NCBI GenBank assembly: GCA_029027985.1
Contig: CP119076.1
Span: 4,524,422-4,588,421, forward strand
Direction: 5' to 3'
DNA from: Klebsiella aerogenes
Lineage (GTDB): Bacteria; Pseudomonadota; Gammaproteobacteria; Enterobacterales; Enterobacteriaceae
Length of the DNA stretch: 64,000 nt
A program made the translations under genes and the position numbers. The notes beneath the pieces were generated by a model. That model had not been told where the DNA came from. It ran no database searches and saw only the letters and a list, made by a program, of their open reading frames with translations. Positions within the stretch are counted from its first letter, which is position 1. Each line of letters opens with the position of its first letter. Shown one piece after another: positions 44,471 to 54,882 of the stretch.

Positions 44471-45229
44471 ATGAGTCTGACCATCCGCTTAACCGGTACC
44501 GGCGGTGCTCAACTGGTGCCGGTATTCGGCTGCGACTGCGCCGCCTGCCGCCGCGCGCGCGCCGATGAACGCCATCGCCGCCGCCCATGCAGCGCAGTCG
44601 TGCGCTTTAATCACGCAGTGACGCTGCTCGACGCTGGCCTGCCGGATCTAGCGGAACATCAGCCGGCGGGTAGCTTCCAGCAGATTTTGCTGACTCACTA
44701 CCATATGGACCACGTGCAGGGGCTGTTTCCGCTGCGCTGGGGCGTGGGCGACACCATTGCGGTATACGGCCCGCCGGACGAGCTGGGCTGCGACGATCTG
44801 TTTAAACATCCCGGCATACTGGACTTCAGCCATCTCGTTGCTCCCTTCGTGATGTTCGAACTGCAGGGGTTACGGGTCACGCCGCTGCCGTTGATACACT
44901 CGAAGCTGACCTACGGCTATCTGCTGGAGTCGGCGCACAGTCGGGTGGCCTGGCTGTCAGACACCGCCGGGCTGCCGGAAAAAACGCTGAAGTTTTTACT
45001 CAATAATCAGCCGCAGGTGATCATCATCGATTGCAGCCACGCGCCGCAGCCGCAGCCGCCGCGCAACCACAGCGATCTGAATACCGTCCGCGCCCTTAAT
45101 CAGGTGATTGGCTGTCCACGCGTCATCCTGACTCACATCAGCCACCAGTTTGACCTGTGGATGATGGATAACCCGCTCCCCAAAGGCTTCGAAGCGGGAT
45201 ACGACAGCATGGAAATCGTGCTGGATTAA
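44471..45229 (+). CDS. phnP: Phosphoribosyl 1,2-cyclic phosphate phosphodiesterase PhnP
   Basis: PhnP opens the cyclic phosphate produced by PhnJ. The 252-residue metallo-beta-lactamase-fold enzyme has THYHMDH (H76, H78, D80, H81) and an N-terminal structural zinc cysteine set CDCAAC (C21, C23, C26). The length equals E. coli PhnP. Last gene of the operon, convergent with yjdP. Confidence 0.95.
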   Translation: MSLTIRLTGTGGAQLVPVFGCDCAACRRARADERHRRRPCSAVVRFNHAVTLLDAGLPDLAEHQPAGSFQQILLTHYHMDHVQGLFPLRWGVGDTIAVYGPPDELGCDDLFKHPGILDFSHLVAPFVMFELQGLRVTPLPLIHSKLTYGYLLESAHSRVAWLSDTAGLPEKTLKFLLNNQPQVIIIDCSHAPQPQPPRNHSDLNTVRALNQVIGCPRVILTHISHQFDLWMMDNPLPKGFEAGYDSMEIVLD

Positions 45230-45251
45230 CCGGTTTCTTCGCGGAGGAAGA

Positions 45252-45590
45252 TCAGTAATTGTCGTCGAGACGGCGCTGATCGCTTTCCAGTTGGCGGCGA
45301 TCGCTATCAAGCTGGCGCTGGCGGTCGTCAAGCTGACGGCGGCGGTCATCAAGCTGGCGCTGACGGTCGTTATATTGCTGTTGGTTATCCCTGCTCTGCT
45401 GACGGCTGCCCTGGTAGCTTCCGTCATCATAGCGCCCGTCATCATCGTCGGAACGACTGCTGCTCGGGTTATAGGCGTCATTGATGGCTTGCTGAATATT
45501 GCCGATAGCATCATCAATAACATCGGCATGGGCCAACTGGCTGCTCAGCGCCAGGGTGCTAAAAAGCAGAGCGGTTGCGTAATGTTTCAT
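45252..45590 (-). CDS. yjdP: Periplasmic repeat protein YjdP
   Basis: A 112-residue protein with a signal peptide (about 1-22) and a highly charged C-terminal half made of degenerate seven-residue repeats of the type RQLDDRQ/RQLDSDR, which may form an alpha helix. E. coli has a YjdP of similar length and layout next to phnP. Its function is unknown. Confidence 0.88.
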   Translation of the reverse strand: MKHYATALLFSTLALSSQLAHADVIDDAIGNIQQAINDAYNPSSSRSDDDDGRYDDGSYQGSRQQSRDNQQQYNDRQRQLDDRRRQLDDRQRQLDSDRRQLESDQRRLDDNY

Positions 45591-45660
45591 CGGGGCCAGT
45601 CTCGTCAGGGTACTGGCTGTACCTTAATCAACCACGCCTGGCGCGAGTAGCGGAGGAATC

Positions 45661-46110
45661 TCAAATCCTCGTCTGTTCAAGCGCGGTTATCGCATCAATT
45701 CTCCCCTGGTGACGTCCGCCTTCAAATTCAGCATGAAGCCAGGCTTCAACAATCATTTTCGCCAGTTCCAGGCCCACCACGCGGGCGCCGAACGCCAGAA
45801 TGTTGCTGTTATTATGCTGACGAGAAAGCTGAGCCGAGTAAGGTTCGCTGCACACAACGGCGCGGATGCCGGGTACCTTATTGGCGGCGATGGAGATCCC
45901 GACGCCAGTGCCGCAAATCAAAATTCCCCCCTCCACTTCTCCAGCCGCGACGGCTTGCGCCACTGCGCTGGCATAACGCGGGTAATCGGTACGTTCCTCA
46001 GACCATGTCCCCTTATCGACCACTTCGATGCCGCATTGCTGCAGCCAGGCAAGGATATCGGCCTTCAGAATAAATCCAACATGATCACAGCCGAACGCAA
46101 TTTTTTTCAT
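45661..46110 (-). CDS. rpiB: Ribose-5-phosphate isomerase B
   Basis: RpiB interconverts ribose-5-phosphate and ribulose-5-phosphate and also isomerises allose-6-phosphate, linking it to the als genes. The 149-residue product equals E. coli RpiB, with the catalytic Cys66 (LICGTGVG) and His99 (SRQHNNSN). It is divergent from the regulator gene rpiR/alsR. Confidence 0.95.
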   Translation of the reverse strand: MKKIAFGCDHVGFILKADILAWLQQCGIEVVDKGTWSEERTDYPRYASAVAQAVAAGEVEGGILICGTGVGISIAANKVPGIRAVVCSEPYSAQLSRQHNNSNILAFGARVVGLELAKMIVEAWLHAEFEGGRHQGRIDAITALEQTRI

Positions 46111-46151
46111 ACCAACCTCGTTAACAGTTAACTTTACGAGAAATGATAACT

Positions 46152-46167
46152 CGTGATTTAAATCACC
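46152..46167. promoter_or_regulatory. CRP-type site between rpiB and rpiR
   Basis: CGTGATTTAAATCACC matches TGTGA-N6-TCACA in eight of ten defining bases and is itself a perfect palindrome. It lies 42 bases before the rpiB start and could serve either gene. Confidence 0.5.
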
Positions 46168-46346
46168 TGAAATGGCGCAAAAACCGCCATCAATGGGCTT
46201 TTTTTACACACATGATGCCCAGGGTTCAAGCAGCAAAAAGCAACAATCGGCTGGAGATGAGGTTTTCACGACAGCACGGTATCAATATAACTTATTGTTT
46301 TAACCTGAAAACAGGTGATAAAAATGAAGTCAAAAACACACAAACA

Positions 46347-46393
46347 TCACAAAAATACAAACTTTATAAATTTAATATTTTTGTGAAGTTTGT
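46347..46393. promoter_or_regulatory. Double inverted repeat before rpiR (candidate RpiR operator)
   Basis: TCACAAAAATA (46347-46357) is inverted as TATTTTTGTGA (46376-46386). ACAAACTT (46357-46364) is inverted as AAGTTTGT (46386-46393). A strongly AT-rich spacer lies between. The set sits about 70 bases before rpiR. Confidence 0.5.
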
Positions 46394-46459
46394 AGCATCT
46401 TTTCTGCGCACGCTGTGGTGATATAGTGTCGTCTTCAATTGATGGACAACGAGAAAGCG

Positions 46460-47347
46460 ATGAGTCAGTCAGAATCCAGCACTCTCCCCAACGGTATCGG
46501 TCTTGCGCCCTGGCTGCGTATGAAGCAAGAAGGCATGACCGAAAATGAAAGCCGTATCGTGGAATGGTTGCTTACGCCGGGGAACATGAGCGATACACCA
46601 GCGATTAAAGACGTCGCAGAAGCGCTATCCGTTTCGGAAGCGATGATTGTTAAGGTCTCAAAACTGCTGGGCTTTAGCGGTTTTCGAAATCTGCGCAGCG
46701 CGCTGGAAGAGTATTTTTCTCAGTCGGAGCAGGTTCTCCCCGCGGAACTCTCTTTTGATGAAGCGCCGCAGGATGTGGTGAATAAGGTCTTTAATATTAC
46801 GCTGCGTACGATCATGGAAGGACAGTCGATCGTTAACGTTGACGAGATCCACCGCGCCGCGCGCTACTTCGCGCAGGCCAATCAGCGCGATCTCTACGGC
46901 GCGGGCGGTTCAAACGCCATCTGCGCCGATGTGCAGCATAAATTTTTACGTATCGGCGTACGCTGCCAGACTTACCCGGACGCCCACATCATGATGATGT
47001 CCGCGTCGTTGCTGAAAGAGGGCGATGTGGTGCTGGTGGTCTCGCACTCCGGGCGGACCAGCGATATTAAATCGGCGGTGGAGCTGGCGAAAAAGAATGG
47101 CGCTAAAATAATTTGTATTACTCATAGCTACCATTCGCCCATCGCGAAACTCGCCGACTTTATTATTTGTTCACCAGCACCCGATACCCCTTTGCTGGGA
47201 CGTAACGCTTCGGCGCGAATACTACAACTGACATTATTAGATGCGTTCTTTGTCTCAGTTGCACAACAGAATATTGAACAGGCAACAGAAAATATGCAGA
47301 AAACCGGGGCCATCGTTGAGCTTTTCTCGCCTGGCGCCCTCAAATAA
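46460..47347 (+). CDS. rpiR: RpiR/AlsR transcriptional repressor
   Basis: A 295-residue regulator with an N-terminal RpiR-type helix-turn-helix (AIKDVAEALSVSEAMIVKVSKLLGFSGFRNLRSAL, about 38-80) and a C-terminal SIS sugar-phosphate domain (SHSGRTSDIKSAVELAKKNGA). In E. coli it represses rpiB and the als operon and responds to allose. The ATG at 46460 matches the E. coli start (MSQSE); an ATG at 46439 is an alternative. alsB follows 61 bases later on the same strand. Confidence 0.94.
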   Translation: MSQSESSTLPNGIGLAPWLRMKQEGMTENESRIVEWLLTPGNMSDTPAIKDVAEALSVSEAMIVKVSKLLGFSGFRNLRSALEEYFSQSEQVLPAELSFDEAPQDVVNKVFNITLRTIMEGQSIVNVDEIHRAARYFAQANQRDLYGAGGSNAICADVQHKFLRIGVRCQTYPDAHIMMMSASLLKEGDVVLVVSHSGRTSDIKSAVELAKKNGAKIICITHSYHSPIAKLADFIICSPAPDTPLLGRNASARILQLTLLDAFFVSVAQQNIEQATENMQKTGAIVELFSPGALK

Positions 47348-47408
47348 TTAAAAACATGGCCCTGTATTTATAGGGCCAACATAAATACCCTACACAGAGA
47401 ATATGACC

Positions 47409-48344
47409 ATGAATAAATATCTGAAACTTTTCAGCGGCGCGGCTATGGGCGTAATGTTATCCACCAGCGCTTTTGCCGCCGCCGATTATGCAGTGGTGTT
47501 AAAAACATTATCGAATCCATTTTGGGTGGATATGAAAAAAGGGATTGAAGATGAAGCAAAAACGCTGGGAGTCAGCGTCGATATTTTTGCTTCCCCCTCA
47601 GAAGGGGATTTTCAATCTCAGTTGCAGTTATTTGAAGACCTGAGTAATAAGAATTATAAAGGTATCGCCTTTGCCCCGCTCTCTTCCGTCAACCTGGTGA
47701 TGCCGGTGGCCAAAGCCTGGAAAAAGGGGATTTACCTGGTCAATCTCGATGAAAAAATCGATATGGATAACCTGAAGAAAGCAGGCGGCAACGTCGAAGG
47801 TTTTGTCACAACCGACAACGTCGCGGTGGGTTCTAAAGGGGCGGCCTTCATTATCGATAAACTGGGCGCCGAGGGCGGTGAAGTGGCGATTATCGAAGGG
47901 AAAGCCGGGAATGCCTCCGGCGAAGCTCGCCGCAGCGGCGCCGCGGAAACCTTCCAAAAAGCCCCGCAAATTAAGCTGGTCGCCAGCCAGCCTGCCGACT
48001 GGGATCGCATTAAGGCGCTGGACGTCGCCACCAACGTGCTGCAACGAAACCCCAATCTCAAGGCCATTTATTGCGCCAACGACACCATGGCGATGGGCGT
48101 CGCTCAGGCCGTGGCTAACGCCGGGAAAACCGGCAAGGTGCTGGTCGTCGGCACCGACGGTATTCCCGAAGCGCGTAAGATGGTCAATGCCGGACAGATG
48201 ACCGCCACCATTGCGCAGAACCCAACCGATATCGGCGCCAGCGGGCTTAAACTGCTGGTCGATGCGGCAAATTCAGGCCATGTGATCCCGCTGGATAAAG
48301 CGCCGGAATTTAAACTGGTGGATTCTATTCTGGTGACGAAATAA
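47409..48344 (+). CDS. alsB: D-allose-binding periplasmic protein AlsB
   Basis: The 311-residue product has a signal peptide (about 1-23, ending SAFA) and a periplasmic-binding fold, nearly identical to E. coli AlsB (YAVVLKTLSNPFWVDMKKGI, VATNVLQRNPNLKAIYCAND). It captures D-allose for the AlsA/AlsC importer. The ATG at 47409 is favoured by spacing to the AGAGA site; ATG 47403 is in frame. Confidence 0.95.
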   Translation: MNKYLKLFSGAAMGVMLSTSAFAAADYAVVLKTLSNPFWVDMKKGIEDEAKTLGVSVDIFASPSEGDFQSQLQLFEDLSNKNYKGIAFAPLSSVNLVMPVAKAWKKGIYLVNLDEKIDMDNLKKAGGNVEGFVTTDNVAVGSKGAAFIIDKLGAEGGEVAIIEGKAGNASGEARRSGAAETFQKAPQIKLVASQPADWDRIKALDVATNVLQRNPNLKAIYCANDTMAMGVAQAVANAGKTGKVLVVGTDGIPEARKMVNAGQMTATIAQNPTDIGASGLKLLVDAANSGHVIPLDKAPEFKLVDSILVTK

Positions 48345-48379
48345 TTTACCTTTCGTACCCGCTGATGCCCTCGCCCCGC

Positions 48380-48410
48380 CCCTCTCTCCGTATGGGGAGA
48401 GGGTGAAAAG
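48380..48410 (+). terminator. Hairpin between alsB and alsA (likely attenuator)
   Basis: CCCTCTCTCC (48380-48389) pairs with GGGGAGAGGG (48394-48403) in the 80-base gap. There is no T-run. Such hairpins commonly protect or partly limit transcripts so that binding protein is made in excess. Confidence 0.55.
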
Positions 48411-48424
48411 ATAAGGAAGTAATA

Positions 48425-49957
48425 ATGGTCATGCCATATATATCGATGGCGGGGATCGGCAAATCCTTTGGTCCGGTTCATGCCTTAAAATCTGTTGATT
48501 TAACTATTTATCCGCACGAGATACATGCGTTATTAGGTGAGAATGGCGCGGGTAAATCAACGTTAATGAAAGTGTTATCAGGAATACATGAGCCCACGCA
48601 AGGCACCATTACGATAAATAATAGCGACTACCGCAAACTGGACCATAAATTAGCCGCCCAGCTCGGTATTGGCATTATTTACCAGGAACTCAGCGTTATT
48701 GATGAATTAACGGTTTTAGAGAATCTCTATATTGGCCGTCATCTGACGAAAAAAGTTTGCGGCATTAATATTATCGACTGGAAAGAAATGCGCCTGCGTG
48801 CGGCAATGATGCTATTGCGCGTCGGCTTAAAGGTCGATTTAGACGAAAAAGTCGCGAACCTGTCCATCAGCCATAAACAGATGCTGGAAATCGCTAAAAC
48901 CCTGATGCTCGACGCCAAAGTGTTGATCATGGACGAACCCACCTCCTCGCTCACCAACAACGAGGTGGACTACCTGTTCCTGATTATGAACCAGCTGCGC
49001 AATGAAGGCACCGCCATCGTTTATATCTCGCACAAGTTGGCGGAAATTCGGCGTATTTGCGATCGCTACACGGTGATGAAAGATGGCAGCAGCGTCTGCA
49101 GCGGCATGGTCAGCGAGGTTAACAATGACGATATCGTGCGTCTGATGGTCGGTCGCGAGCTGCAAAACCGCTTTAACGCGATGAAAGAAAGCGCCGGCCA
49201 CCTCGCCCGGGAAACGGTGTTTGAAGTGAAAAACGTCACCAGCCGCGATAAGAAGAAAGTTCGCGATATCTCTTTTAGCGTCAACCGCGGCGAAATCCTC
49301 GGCTTTGCCGGTCTGGTGGGTTCCGGGCGCACCGAACTCATGGACTGCTTATTTGGCGTTGATAAACGCTCCAGCGGCGAAATCCGCCTCAATGGGCGGG
49401 AGATCTCTCCCCGCTCGCCACTCGACGCGCTGAAAAAAGGCATGGGTTATATCACCGAAAGCCGCCGTGATAACGGCTTCTTCGCCAACTTCTCTATCGC
49501 CCAGAACATGGCGATCAGCCAAAGCTTGAAGCTAGGCGGCTACAAAGGCGCCACCGGGCTGTACCACGAGGACCGCGAACGCCAAATCGCCGAGGAGCAG
49601 CGCAAGCTGCTGGCGCTGAAATGCCATAGCGTTGATCAAAACATTACCGAACTCTCTGGGGGGAACCAGCAAAAGGTATTGATTTCCAAATGGTTATGCT
49701 GCAACCCCGACGTGATCATCTTTGATGAACCTACCCGCGGCATCGACGTCGGCGCCAAAGCCGAAATCTACAAAGTGATGCGCCAGCTCGCGGACGACGG
49801 AAAAGTCATCCTGATGGTGTCATCCGAGCTTCCTGAAATTATCACCGTCTGCGACCGCATTGCCGTGTTCTGCGAGGGGCGGCTGACGCAAATCCTGACC
49901 AATCGCGAAGACATGCGCGAAGAGGAGATTATGGCATGGGCACTACCACAAGAGTAA
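48425..49957 (+). CDS. alsA: D-allose ABC transporter ATPase AlsA
   Basis: A 510-residue fused double ABC ATPase, the same length as E. coli AlsA. The first domain has Walker [10 protein letters not shown] and Walker B VLIMDEPTSSLT. The second has a degenerate Walker A GLVGSGRTE and signature [14 protein letters not shown], which is normal for the CUT2 sugar family. It overlaps alsC by 22 bases. Confidence 0.95.
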   Translation: MVMPYISMAGIGKSFGPVHALKSVDLTIYPHEIHALLGENGAGKSTLMKVLSGIHEPTQGTITINNSDYRKLDHKLAAQLGIGIIYQELSVIDELTVLENLYIGRHLTKKVCGINIIDWKEMRLRAAMMLLRVGLKVDLDEKVANLSISHKQMLEIAKTLMLDAKVLIMDEPTSSLTNNEVDYLFLIMNQLRNEGTAIVYISHKLAEIRRICDRYTVMKDGSSVCSGMVSEVNNDDIVRLMVGRELQNRFNAMKESAGHLARETVFEVKNVTSRDKKKVRDISFSVNRGEILGFAGLVGSGRTELMDCLFGVDKRSSGEIRLNGREISPRSPLDALKKGMGYITESRRDNGFFANFSIAQNMAISQSLKLGGYKGATGLYHEDRERQIAEEQRKLLALKCHSVDQNITELSGGNQQKVLISKWLCCNPDVIIFDEPTRGIDVGAKAEIYKVMRQLADDGKVILMVSSELPEIITVCDRIAVFCEGRLTQILTNREDMREEEIMAWALPQE

Positions 49958-50916
49958 AAGGCGAAATGGGCGAGAAAAAGCCGTTTAACTTCGCGCTGTT
50001 CTGGGATAAATACGGCACCTTTTTTATCCTTGCGATGATTGTCGCCATTTTCGGCACGCTGTCGTCAGAGTATTTCCTGACTACCAATAACATCACGCAA
50101 ATCTTCGTGCAAAGCTCGGTGACCGTGCTGATTGGCATGGGGGAATTCTTCGCCATCCTGGTCGCCGGTATCGACCTTTCCGTCGGCGCGATCCTGGCGC
50201 TGTCCGGCATGGTCACCGCCAAGTTGATGCTGGCAGGTGTCGATCCATTCCTCGCCGCGTTGATTGGCGGCGTGCTGGTCGGCGGCGCGCTGGGGGCGAT
50301 CAACGGTTGCCTGGTGAACTGGACAGGTCTGCACCCTTTCATTATCACCCTTGGCACCAACGCGATTTTTCGCGGCATCACGCTGGTTATCTCCGACGCC
50401 AACTCGGTATATGGCTTCTCCTTCGATTTCGTCAATTTCTTCGCCGCCAGCGTGTTGGGCATCCCGGTCCCGGTTATCTTCTCGCTGATTGTCGCGGTGC
50501 TGCTGTGGTTCCTGACCACCCGCATGCGGCTGGGGCGCAATATCTACGCCCTTGGCGGCAACAAAAACTCAGCCTTCTACTCCGGCATTGACGTGAAGTT
50601 CCACATGCTGCTGGTGTTCATTATTTCCGGCGTGTGCGCCGGGCTGGCTGGCGTCGTCTCCACCGCGCGCCTCGGGGCTGCCGAGCCGCTGGCGGGCATG
50701 GGATTTGAAACTTACGCCATCGCCAGCGCCATCATCGGCGGCACCAGCTTCTTTGGCGGTAAGGGACGCATTTTCTCGGTGGTGATTGGCGGCCTGATTA
50801 TCGGCACCATCAACAACGGGCTGAATATTTTGCAAGTACAAACCTATTACCAACTGGTGGTGATGGGCGGATTAATCATCGCGGCAGTCGCCCTCGATCG
50901 TCTTATCAGTAAGTAA
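49936..50916 (+). CDS. alsC: D-allose ABC transporter permease AlsC
   Basis: A 326-residue inner-membrane permease of the ribose-type family with eight to ten hydrophobic spans, including GMGEFFAILVAGIDLSVGAIL and GGTSFFGGKGRIFSVVIGGLI. It overlaps the alsA end by 22 bases. alsE follows seven bases later. Confidence 0.94.
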   Translation: MGTTTRVKGEMGEKKPFNFALFWDKYGTFFILAMIVAIFGTLSSEYFLTTNNITQIFVQSSVTVLIGMGEFFAILVAGIDLSVGAILALSGMVTAKLMLAGVDPFLAALIGGVLVGGALGAINGCLVNWTGLHPFIITLGTNAIFRGITLVISDANSVYGFSFDFVNFFAASVLGIPVPVIFSLIVAVLLWFLTTRMRLGRNIYALGGNKNSAFYSGIDVKFHMLLVFIISGVCAGLAGVVSTARLGAAEPLAGMGFETYAIASAIIGGTSFFGGKGRIFSVVIGGLIIGTINNGLNILQVQTYYQLVVMGGLIIAAVALDRLISK

Positions 50917-50923
50917 GGAATTT

Positions 50924-51622
50924 ATGATGAAAATTGCACCGTCGTTAATGTGTATGGATTTGCTGAAATTTAAAGAACAAATCGAGTTTATCGACCAGCA
51001 TGCCGACTATTTTCACATTGATATCATGGACGGCCATTTTGTCCCTAACCTGACCCTGTCGCCCTTTTTTGTCAGCCAGGTGAATAAGCTGGCTCATAAG
51101 CCGCTGGATTGCCATCTGATGGTGACCCGTCCGCAGGATTACATTAGCCAGTTGGCAAAAGCCGGCGCGGATTTTATCACCCTGCACCCGGAGACCATCA
51201 ATGGCCAGGCTTTCCGCCTGATTGACGAAATTCGCCGCCACGGTATGAAAGTCGGTTTCATTCTCAACCCGGAAACACCGGTTGAGACGATGAAATACTA
51301 CCTCCATAAAGCCGATAAAATTACGGTGATGACCGTCGATCCGGGCTTTGCCGGGCAGCCGTTTATCCCGGAGATGCTGGATAAAATTGCCGAACTGAAA
51401 GCCTGGCGCGAGCGCGAAGAGTTGAGCTTCGAAATTGAAATCGACGGCTCATGCAACCAGGCCACTTATGAAACGCTGATCGCCGCAGGCGCGGACGTAT
51501 TCATCGTCGGCACCTCAGGGTTGTTCAACCATGCCGAGCGCATCGATGAAGCCTGGCAGGTGATGACTCAGCAAATTTTAGCCGCGAAAAACGAGGTACT
51601 GCCTCATGCCAAAAGCGCTTAA
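50924..51622 (+). CDS. alsE: D-allulose-6-phosphate 3-epimerase AlsE
   Basis: AlsE converts allulose-6-phosphate to fructose-6-phosphate. The 232-residue TIM-barrel product resembles ribulose-phosphate 3-epimerases, with metal-site motifs [12 protein letters not shown] and [13 protein letters not shown]. coli AlsE has 231 residues; the second Met may be the true start. It overlaps alsK by 17 bases. Confidence 0.94.
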   Translation: MMKIAPSLMCMDLLKFKEQIEFIDQHADYFHIDIMDGHFVPNLTLSPFFVSQVNKLAHKPLDCHLMVTRPQDYISQLAKAGADFITLHPETINGQAFRLIDEIRRHGMKVGFILNPETPVETMKYYLHKADKITVMTVDPGFAGQPFIPEMLDKIAELKAWREREELSFEIEIDGSCNQATYETLIAAGADVFIVGTSGLFNHAERIDEAWQVMTQQILAAKNEVLPHAKSA

Positions 51623-52547
51623 GGTCGTCGCGGGCGTGGATATGGGAGCCACCCATATCCGTTTTTGCCTGCAAACGGAACACGGTGAATCGCTGCACTG
51701 CGAAAAGTTGCGCACCGCCGAGGTCATTGCCGACGGTGGCGTGGCGACGGGCGTCGCACGCCAGATACAACAGCAGCTTACGCGCTATCAGGCCCGCTGC
51801 TACGGCCTGGTCATGGGCTTGCCGGCGTTGGTCGGCAAAGATAAACGCACGATTATCTCAACGCCGAACCTCCCGCTGGCGCCGGAAACGCTGCTGACGC
51901 TCGCCGATGACATCGAACATGCCGTCGGCTGCCCGGTCGAATTTTACCGCGACGTCAATTTGCAGCTCTCTTTTGACGTGCGGGAAAACAGGCTCCAGCA
52001 CCAGCAGGTACTGGCCGCCTATCTTGGTACCGGAATGGGTTTTGCCATCTGGCTTAACGGCGAACCCTGGACCGGGGCCCATGGCGTCGCTGGCGAGCTC
52101 GGGCATATTCCGCAAGGCGACGAGGCGCTGACCTGCGCCTGCGGCAACCGCGGCTGTCTGGAAACCGTCTGCTCCGGCATCGCGCTCAAACGCTGGTACG
52201 AACAGCAGCCGCGGGATTATGCGATCGACGAACTGTTCACCCACGCGGTGCAGGAGCCCTTCATCCAGACATTATTGCGCCATGCCGCCCGCGCCATCGC
52301 CACCAGCATCAATTTGTTCGACCCCGATACGGTAATTCTCGGCGGCGGCGTCATGGACATGGCGGATTTCCCGCGTGAAACGTTGATGACGGCGATCGGG
52401 CAGCACCTGCGTCGCCCGCTTCCCTGGCAGGCGGTACGTTTTGTTGATGCCTCATCATCCGCATTTAACGGCGCTCAGGGGGCGGCGACGCTGGCCCGTG
52501 TCCGCTACTCGCCGCCCGTAGCGCCTGCGCCAGCTGTATACGGGTGA
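51606..52547 (+). CDS. alsK: D-allose kinase AlsK (ROK family)
   Basis: AlsK phosphorylates D-allose to allose-6-phosphate. The 313-residue ROK protein has the N-terminal phosphate-binding [10 protein letters not shown] and the zinc motif [10 protein letters not shown]. The last 83 bases overlap the 3' end of the convergent sensor-kinase gene, and the final residues (APAPAVYG) extend a little beyond the E. coli protein (309 residues). Last gene of the als operon. Confidence 0.94.
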   Translation: MPKALKVVAGVDMGATHIRFCLQTEHGESLHCEKLRTAEVIADGGVATGVARQIQQQLTRYQARCYGLVMGLPALVGKDKRTIISTPNLPLAPETLLTLADDIEHAVGCPVEFYRDVNLQLSFDVRENRLQHQQVLAAYLGTGMGFAIWLNGEPWTGAHGVAGELGHIPQGDEALTCACGNRGCLETVCSGIALKRWYEQQPRDYAIDELFTHAVQEPFIQTLLRHAARAIATSINLFDPDTVILGGGVMDMADFPRETLMTAIGQHLRRPLPWQAVRFVDASSSAFNGAQGAATLARVRYSPPVAPAPAVYG

Positions 52548-54780
52548 AAGGTTTACGTAGCCGCTCCACGTCCGGCAGGGCCGGGTTATGCGCCGGGCGC
52601 AGATCCTGGCCGCTAATCAGCAGCAGCGCCACCGCCGGGAAGCGGCGCTGCGCTTCATGAATCACCTCCGCGCCGCTCAGCCCGCCGGGTAACATTAAAT
52701 CGCTGATCAGCAGCGCGATTTCCCCGGAGGCCGCCAACATCTGTAGCGCCTGTTCGCCGTTTTGCGCTTCCAGTGTCAGCCAACCCAACTGATGCAGCTG
52801 CTCACAGAGCGTCTGGCGCACGTCGGCTTCATCCTCCAACACCAGCGCCAAGCGCTCGCCTGCCGCCATCGGTTCGCTATCCGTCAGCGGCGGCTCGTCT
52901 ACCGCCACCGTTGTGGCACGCGGCAGCTGTAGCCGCACGGTGGTTCCCTGCCCCGGCGCGCTGTCGATGGCCACACGCCCGCCCGACTGGCGCACAAAGC
53001 CGTACACCATCGACAACCCGAGTCCGCTACCGCTGCCGGTTTGCTTGGTCGTGAAGAAGGGCTCGAAGACCTGCGCTTTTATCTCCTGCGACATCCCGCA
53101 GCCATGATCAATCACTTCCAGCGCCGCCATATCCTGCCGCCGCCCATCGCTACGGGTGACCCGCTGATTCCAGGTACGCAGCTTTATCACCCCAGACTGC
53201 CCTTCCATGGCATCGCGGGCGTTCATCACCAGATTGATTATCGCGTTTTCCAGTTGGCCGACATCGATCCACGCAGGCCAGGCGGGAGACTGCGCCTCAA
53301 TCTCCAGGCTCAGCGACGAAGGCAGCGAATGGCGCATCAGTTCGCTGAGATTTTCCAGCAACGGCTGTAACGCGACGGCCTGCGGATTGAGCGACTGCTT
53401 GCGCGAAAACGCCAGCAACCGCTGAGTCAACAATGCGCCGCGCTCGGCGGCCTTCTGCGCCCGCGAGATCCGCGGCGCATCGCGTTCATCCGGCTGCACC
53501 AGTTCGAGGCTGCCGATAATCACCGCCAGTAGATTGTTAAAGTCGTGCGCCAGGCCGCCGGTGAGCTGGCCGACGACTTTCATCTTCTGACTGTGCCGCA
53601 GTGCCTCTTCAAGTCCCTGCCGCTCAATGCGGTCGATCTCCAGCTGCGTGGTCTTCTCGCGCAGCAGGCGCGTCGTGTGCTCAAGCGAAGCGGTATTACG
53701 GGCGAAGACGTTAAACGCGCGCGCCAGTTCGCCGAGTTCATCGCGCCGTTGCAGGGCCGGAACCGTCACGTTCTGCTCACCGTGCGCCAGCCGCGACATG
53801 GCGCCGGAAATGGCGTTCAGGTTCAGGCCGAGATTACGGTAGATGTACCAACCGGCGCAGCCGGTGATCGCCAGCGCCAATAGCGCGGCCAGCAGAATAA
53901 AGGTACTGATGGAACTTAACTGCTGATGGCTCAGCGCCGCCCGCGCCTCAGATGCCTGCGCGACCTTGGCCACGTACTGATTAATATCGCCATTCAGCAA
54001 CGCGACCAGCGCTTTGATGTGAAACATATACCAGCCGATCGCCAGATCGCTCTCTTCGAGCTGTGCCGACAACGGCGCCAGCCTGGCCAGCTCGGCGTTG
54101 AAATCCGGCAGGATAAACGCCAACGCCGGGTCCGCGCTGCCCTGCGGTAAAAAGGTTCTTACCGCGTCGAGTTGCAGCACGATCGATCGCGGCGTCGCGG
54201 TGTGTATCGCGGCAACGATCAAGCGGTCCATTTCGCTGAGTCGCTGACGATCGATCGCCTGCCTCCCGACACGATCGTTGAGATCCTGCAAATGGCGCAA
54301 ATAGCTCTGGTTTTGATACAGCGCGCTCAGCAGTTCGTTGCGCTGAAGATGGCGGCGCTGCCCGCGCTCCAGCATCCCGGCCACGCTCTGTTGCAGCTCA
54401 TTGCTACGGCGAATAATGCTCGCCACCAGCGCCAGCTCCTGCTGGGCTAACGGCGCCGAAGCCAGCTGCGCCAGCGAGCGTTTAAGCGCTTGCTGCGTCT
54501 CCAGTAGCCGTTCCGCCTCGCTTTTATACTCCAGCGCGCCCACCACCTGCGACAGCCGCACCGCCGCGGTGGCGACATTCGCGGTATCGCGCGCCAGGTT
54601 CATACTGCCGCTCATATCGCTCAGCGTCTGCTGCTGCACCTGTTCCTGCAACTGGCTGGCGTGACGAAAACCGAAGATCGCCACGCCGGCGACCATCAGC
54701 GTCACCGCCACCATCAACAGATTAAATGACAGCAGGCGTCCGCGGGCGCTAACAAAAAAGTGCAGGTGGCGAGAGGACAT
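52465..54780 (-). CDS. Hybrid sensor histidine kinase (HAMP-HisKA-HATPase-REC)
   Basis: A 771-residue membrane kinase. A first span (about 15-40) and a second (about 300-325, [25 protein letters not shown]) flank a helical periplasmic sensor of about 260 residues. A HAMP linker, HisKA ([13 protein letters not shown], phospho-His), HATPase ([23 protein letters not shown]) and a C-terminal receiver ([11 protein letters not shown], phospho-Asp) follow. No Hpt domain is present. The build is TorS-like but simpler. ATG 54780 has GGAG upstream; ATG 54822 is possible. It flanks a sugar ABC operon whose other side has an OmpR-type regulator. Confidence 0.88.
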   Translation of the reverse strand: MSSRHLHFFVSARGRLLSFNLLMVAVTLMVAGVAIFGFRHASQLQEQVQQQTLSDMSGSMNLARDTANVATAAVRLSQVVGALEYKSEAERLLETQQALKRSLAQLASAPLAQQELALVASIIRRSNELQQSVAGMLERGQRRHLQRNELLSALYQNQSYLRHLQDLNDRVGRQAIDRQRLSEMDRLIVAAIHTATPRSIVLQLDAVRTFLPQGSADPALAFILPDFNAELARLAPLSAQLEESDLAIGWYMFHIKALVALLNGDINQYVAKVAQASEARAALSHQQLSSISTFILLAALLALAITGCAGWYIYRNLGLNLNAISGAMSRLAHGEQNVTVPALQRRDELGELARAFNVFARNTASLEHTTRLLREKTTQLEIDRIERQGLEEALRHSQKMKVVGQLTGGLAHDFNNLLAVIIGSLELVQPDERDAPRISRAQKAAERGALLTQRLLAFSRKQSLNPQAVALQPLLENLSELMRHSLPSSLSLEIEAQSPAWPAWIDVGQLENAIINLVMNARDAMEGQSGVIKLRTWNQRVTRSDGRRQDMAALEVIDHGCGMSQEIKAQVFEPFFTTKQTGSGSGLGLSMVYGFVRQSGGRVAIDSAPGQGTTVRLQLPRATTVAVDEPPLTDSEPMAAGERLALVLEDEADVRQTLCEQLHQLGWLTLEAQNGEQALQMLAASGEIALLISDLMLPGGLSGAEVIHEAQRRFPAVALLLISGQDLRPAHNPALPDVERLRKPFTRIQLAQALRAASSGHGPASPPPERR

Positions 54781-54882
54781 GGCGGCTCCGGTCGGGTGTT
54801 TTCTCCCATCATTCCCGGACAACGCCCGGAGGTGAAGAAAATTTAGCGGCGTAACTGTGATCTGCGTTAACTATTCAACATG

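Noticed and set aside
45291..45650. 119-codon very hydrophobic frame opposite yjdP
   Set aside because: It arises because the antisense of the Arg/Gln/Asp repeats of yjdP reads as Leu/Ala/Val/Ile. yjdP has a signal peptide and conserved context, so it is the real gene.
46143..46421. 92-codon frame between rpiB and rpiR
   Set aside because: It covers the CRP-like site and the inverted repeats and has no protein-like features; treated as regulatory DNA.
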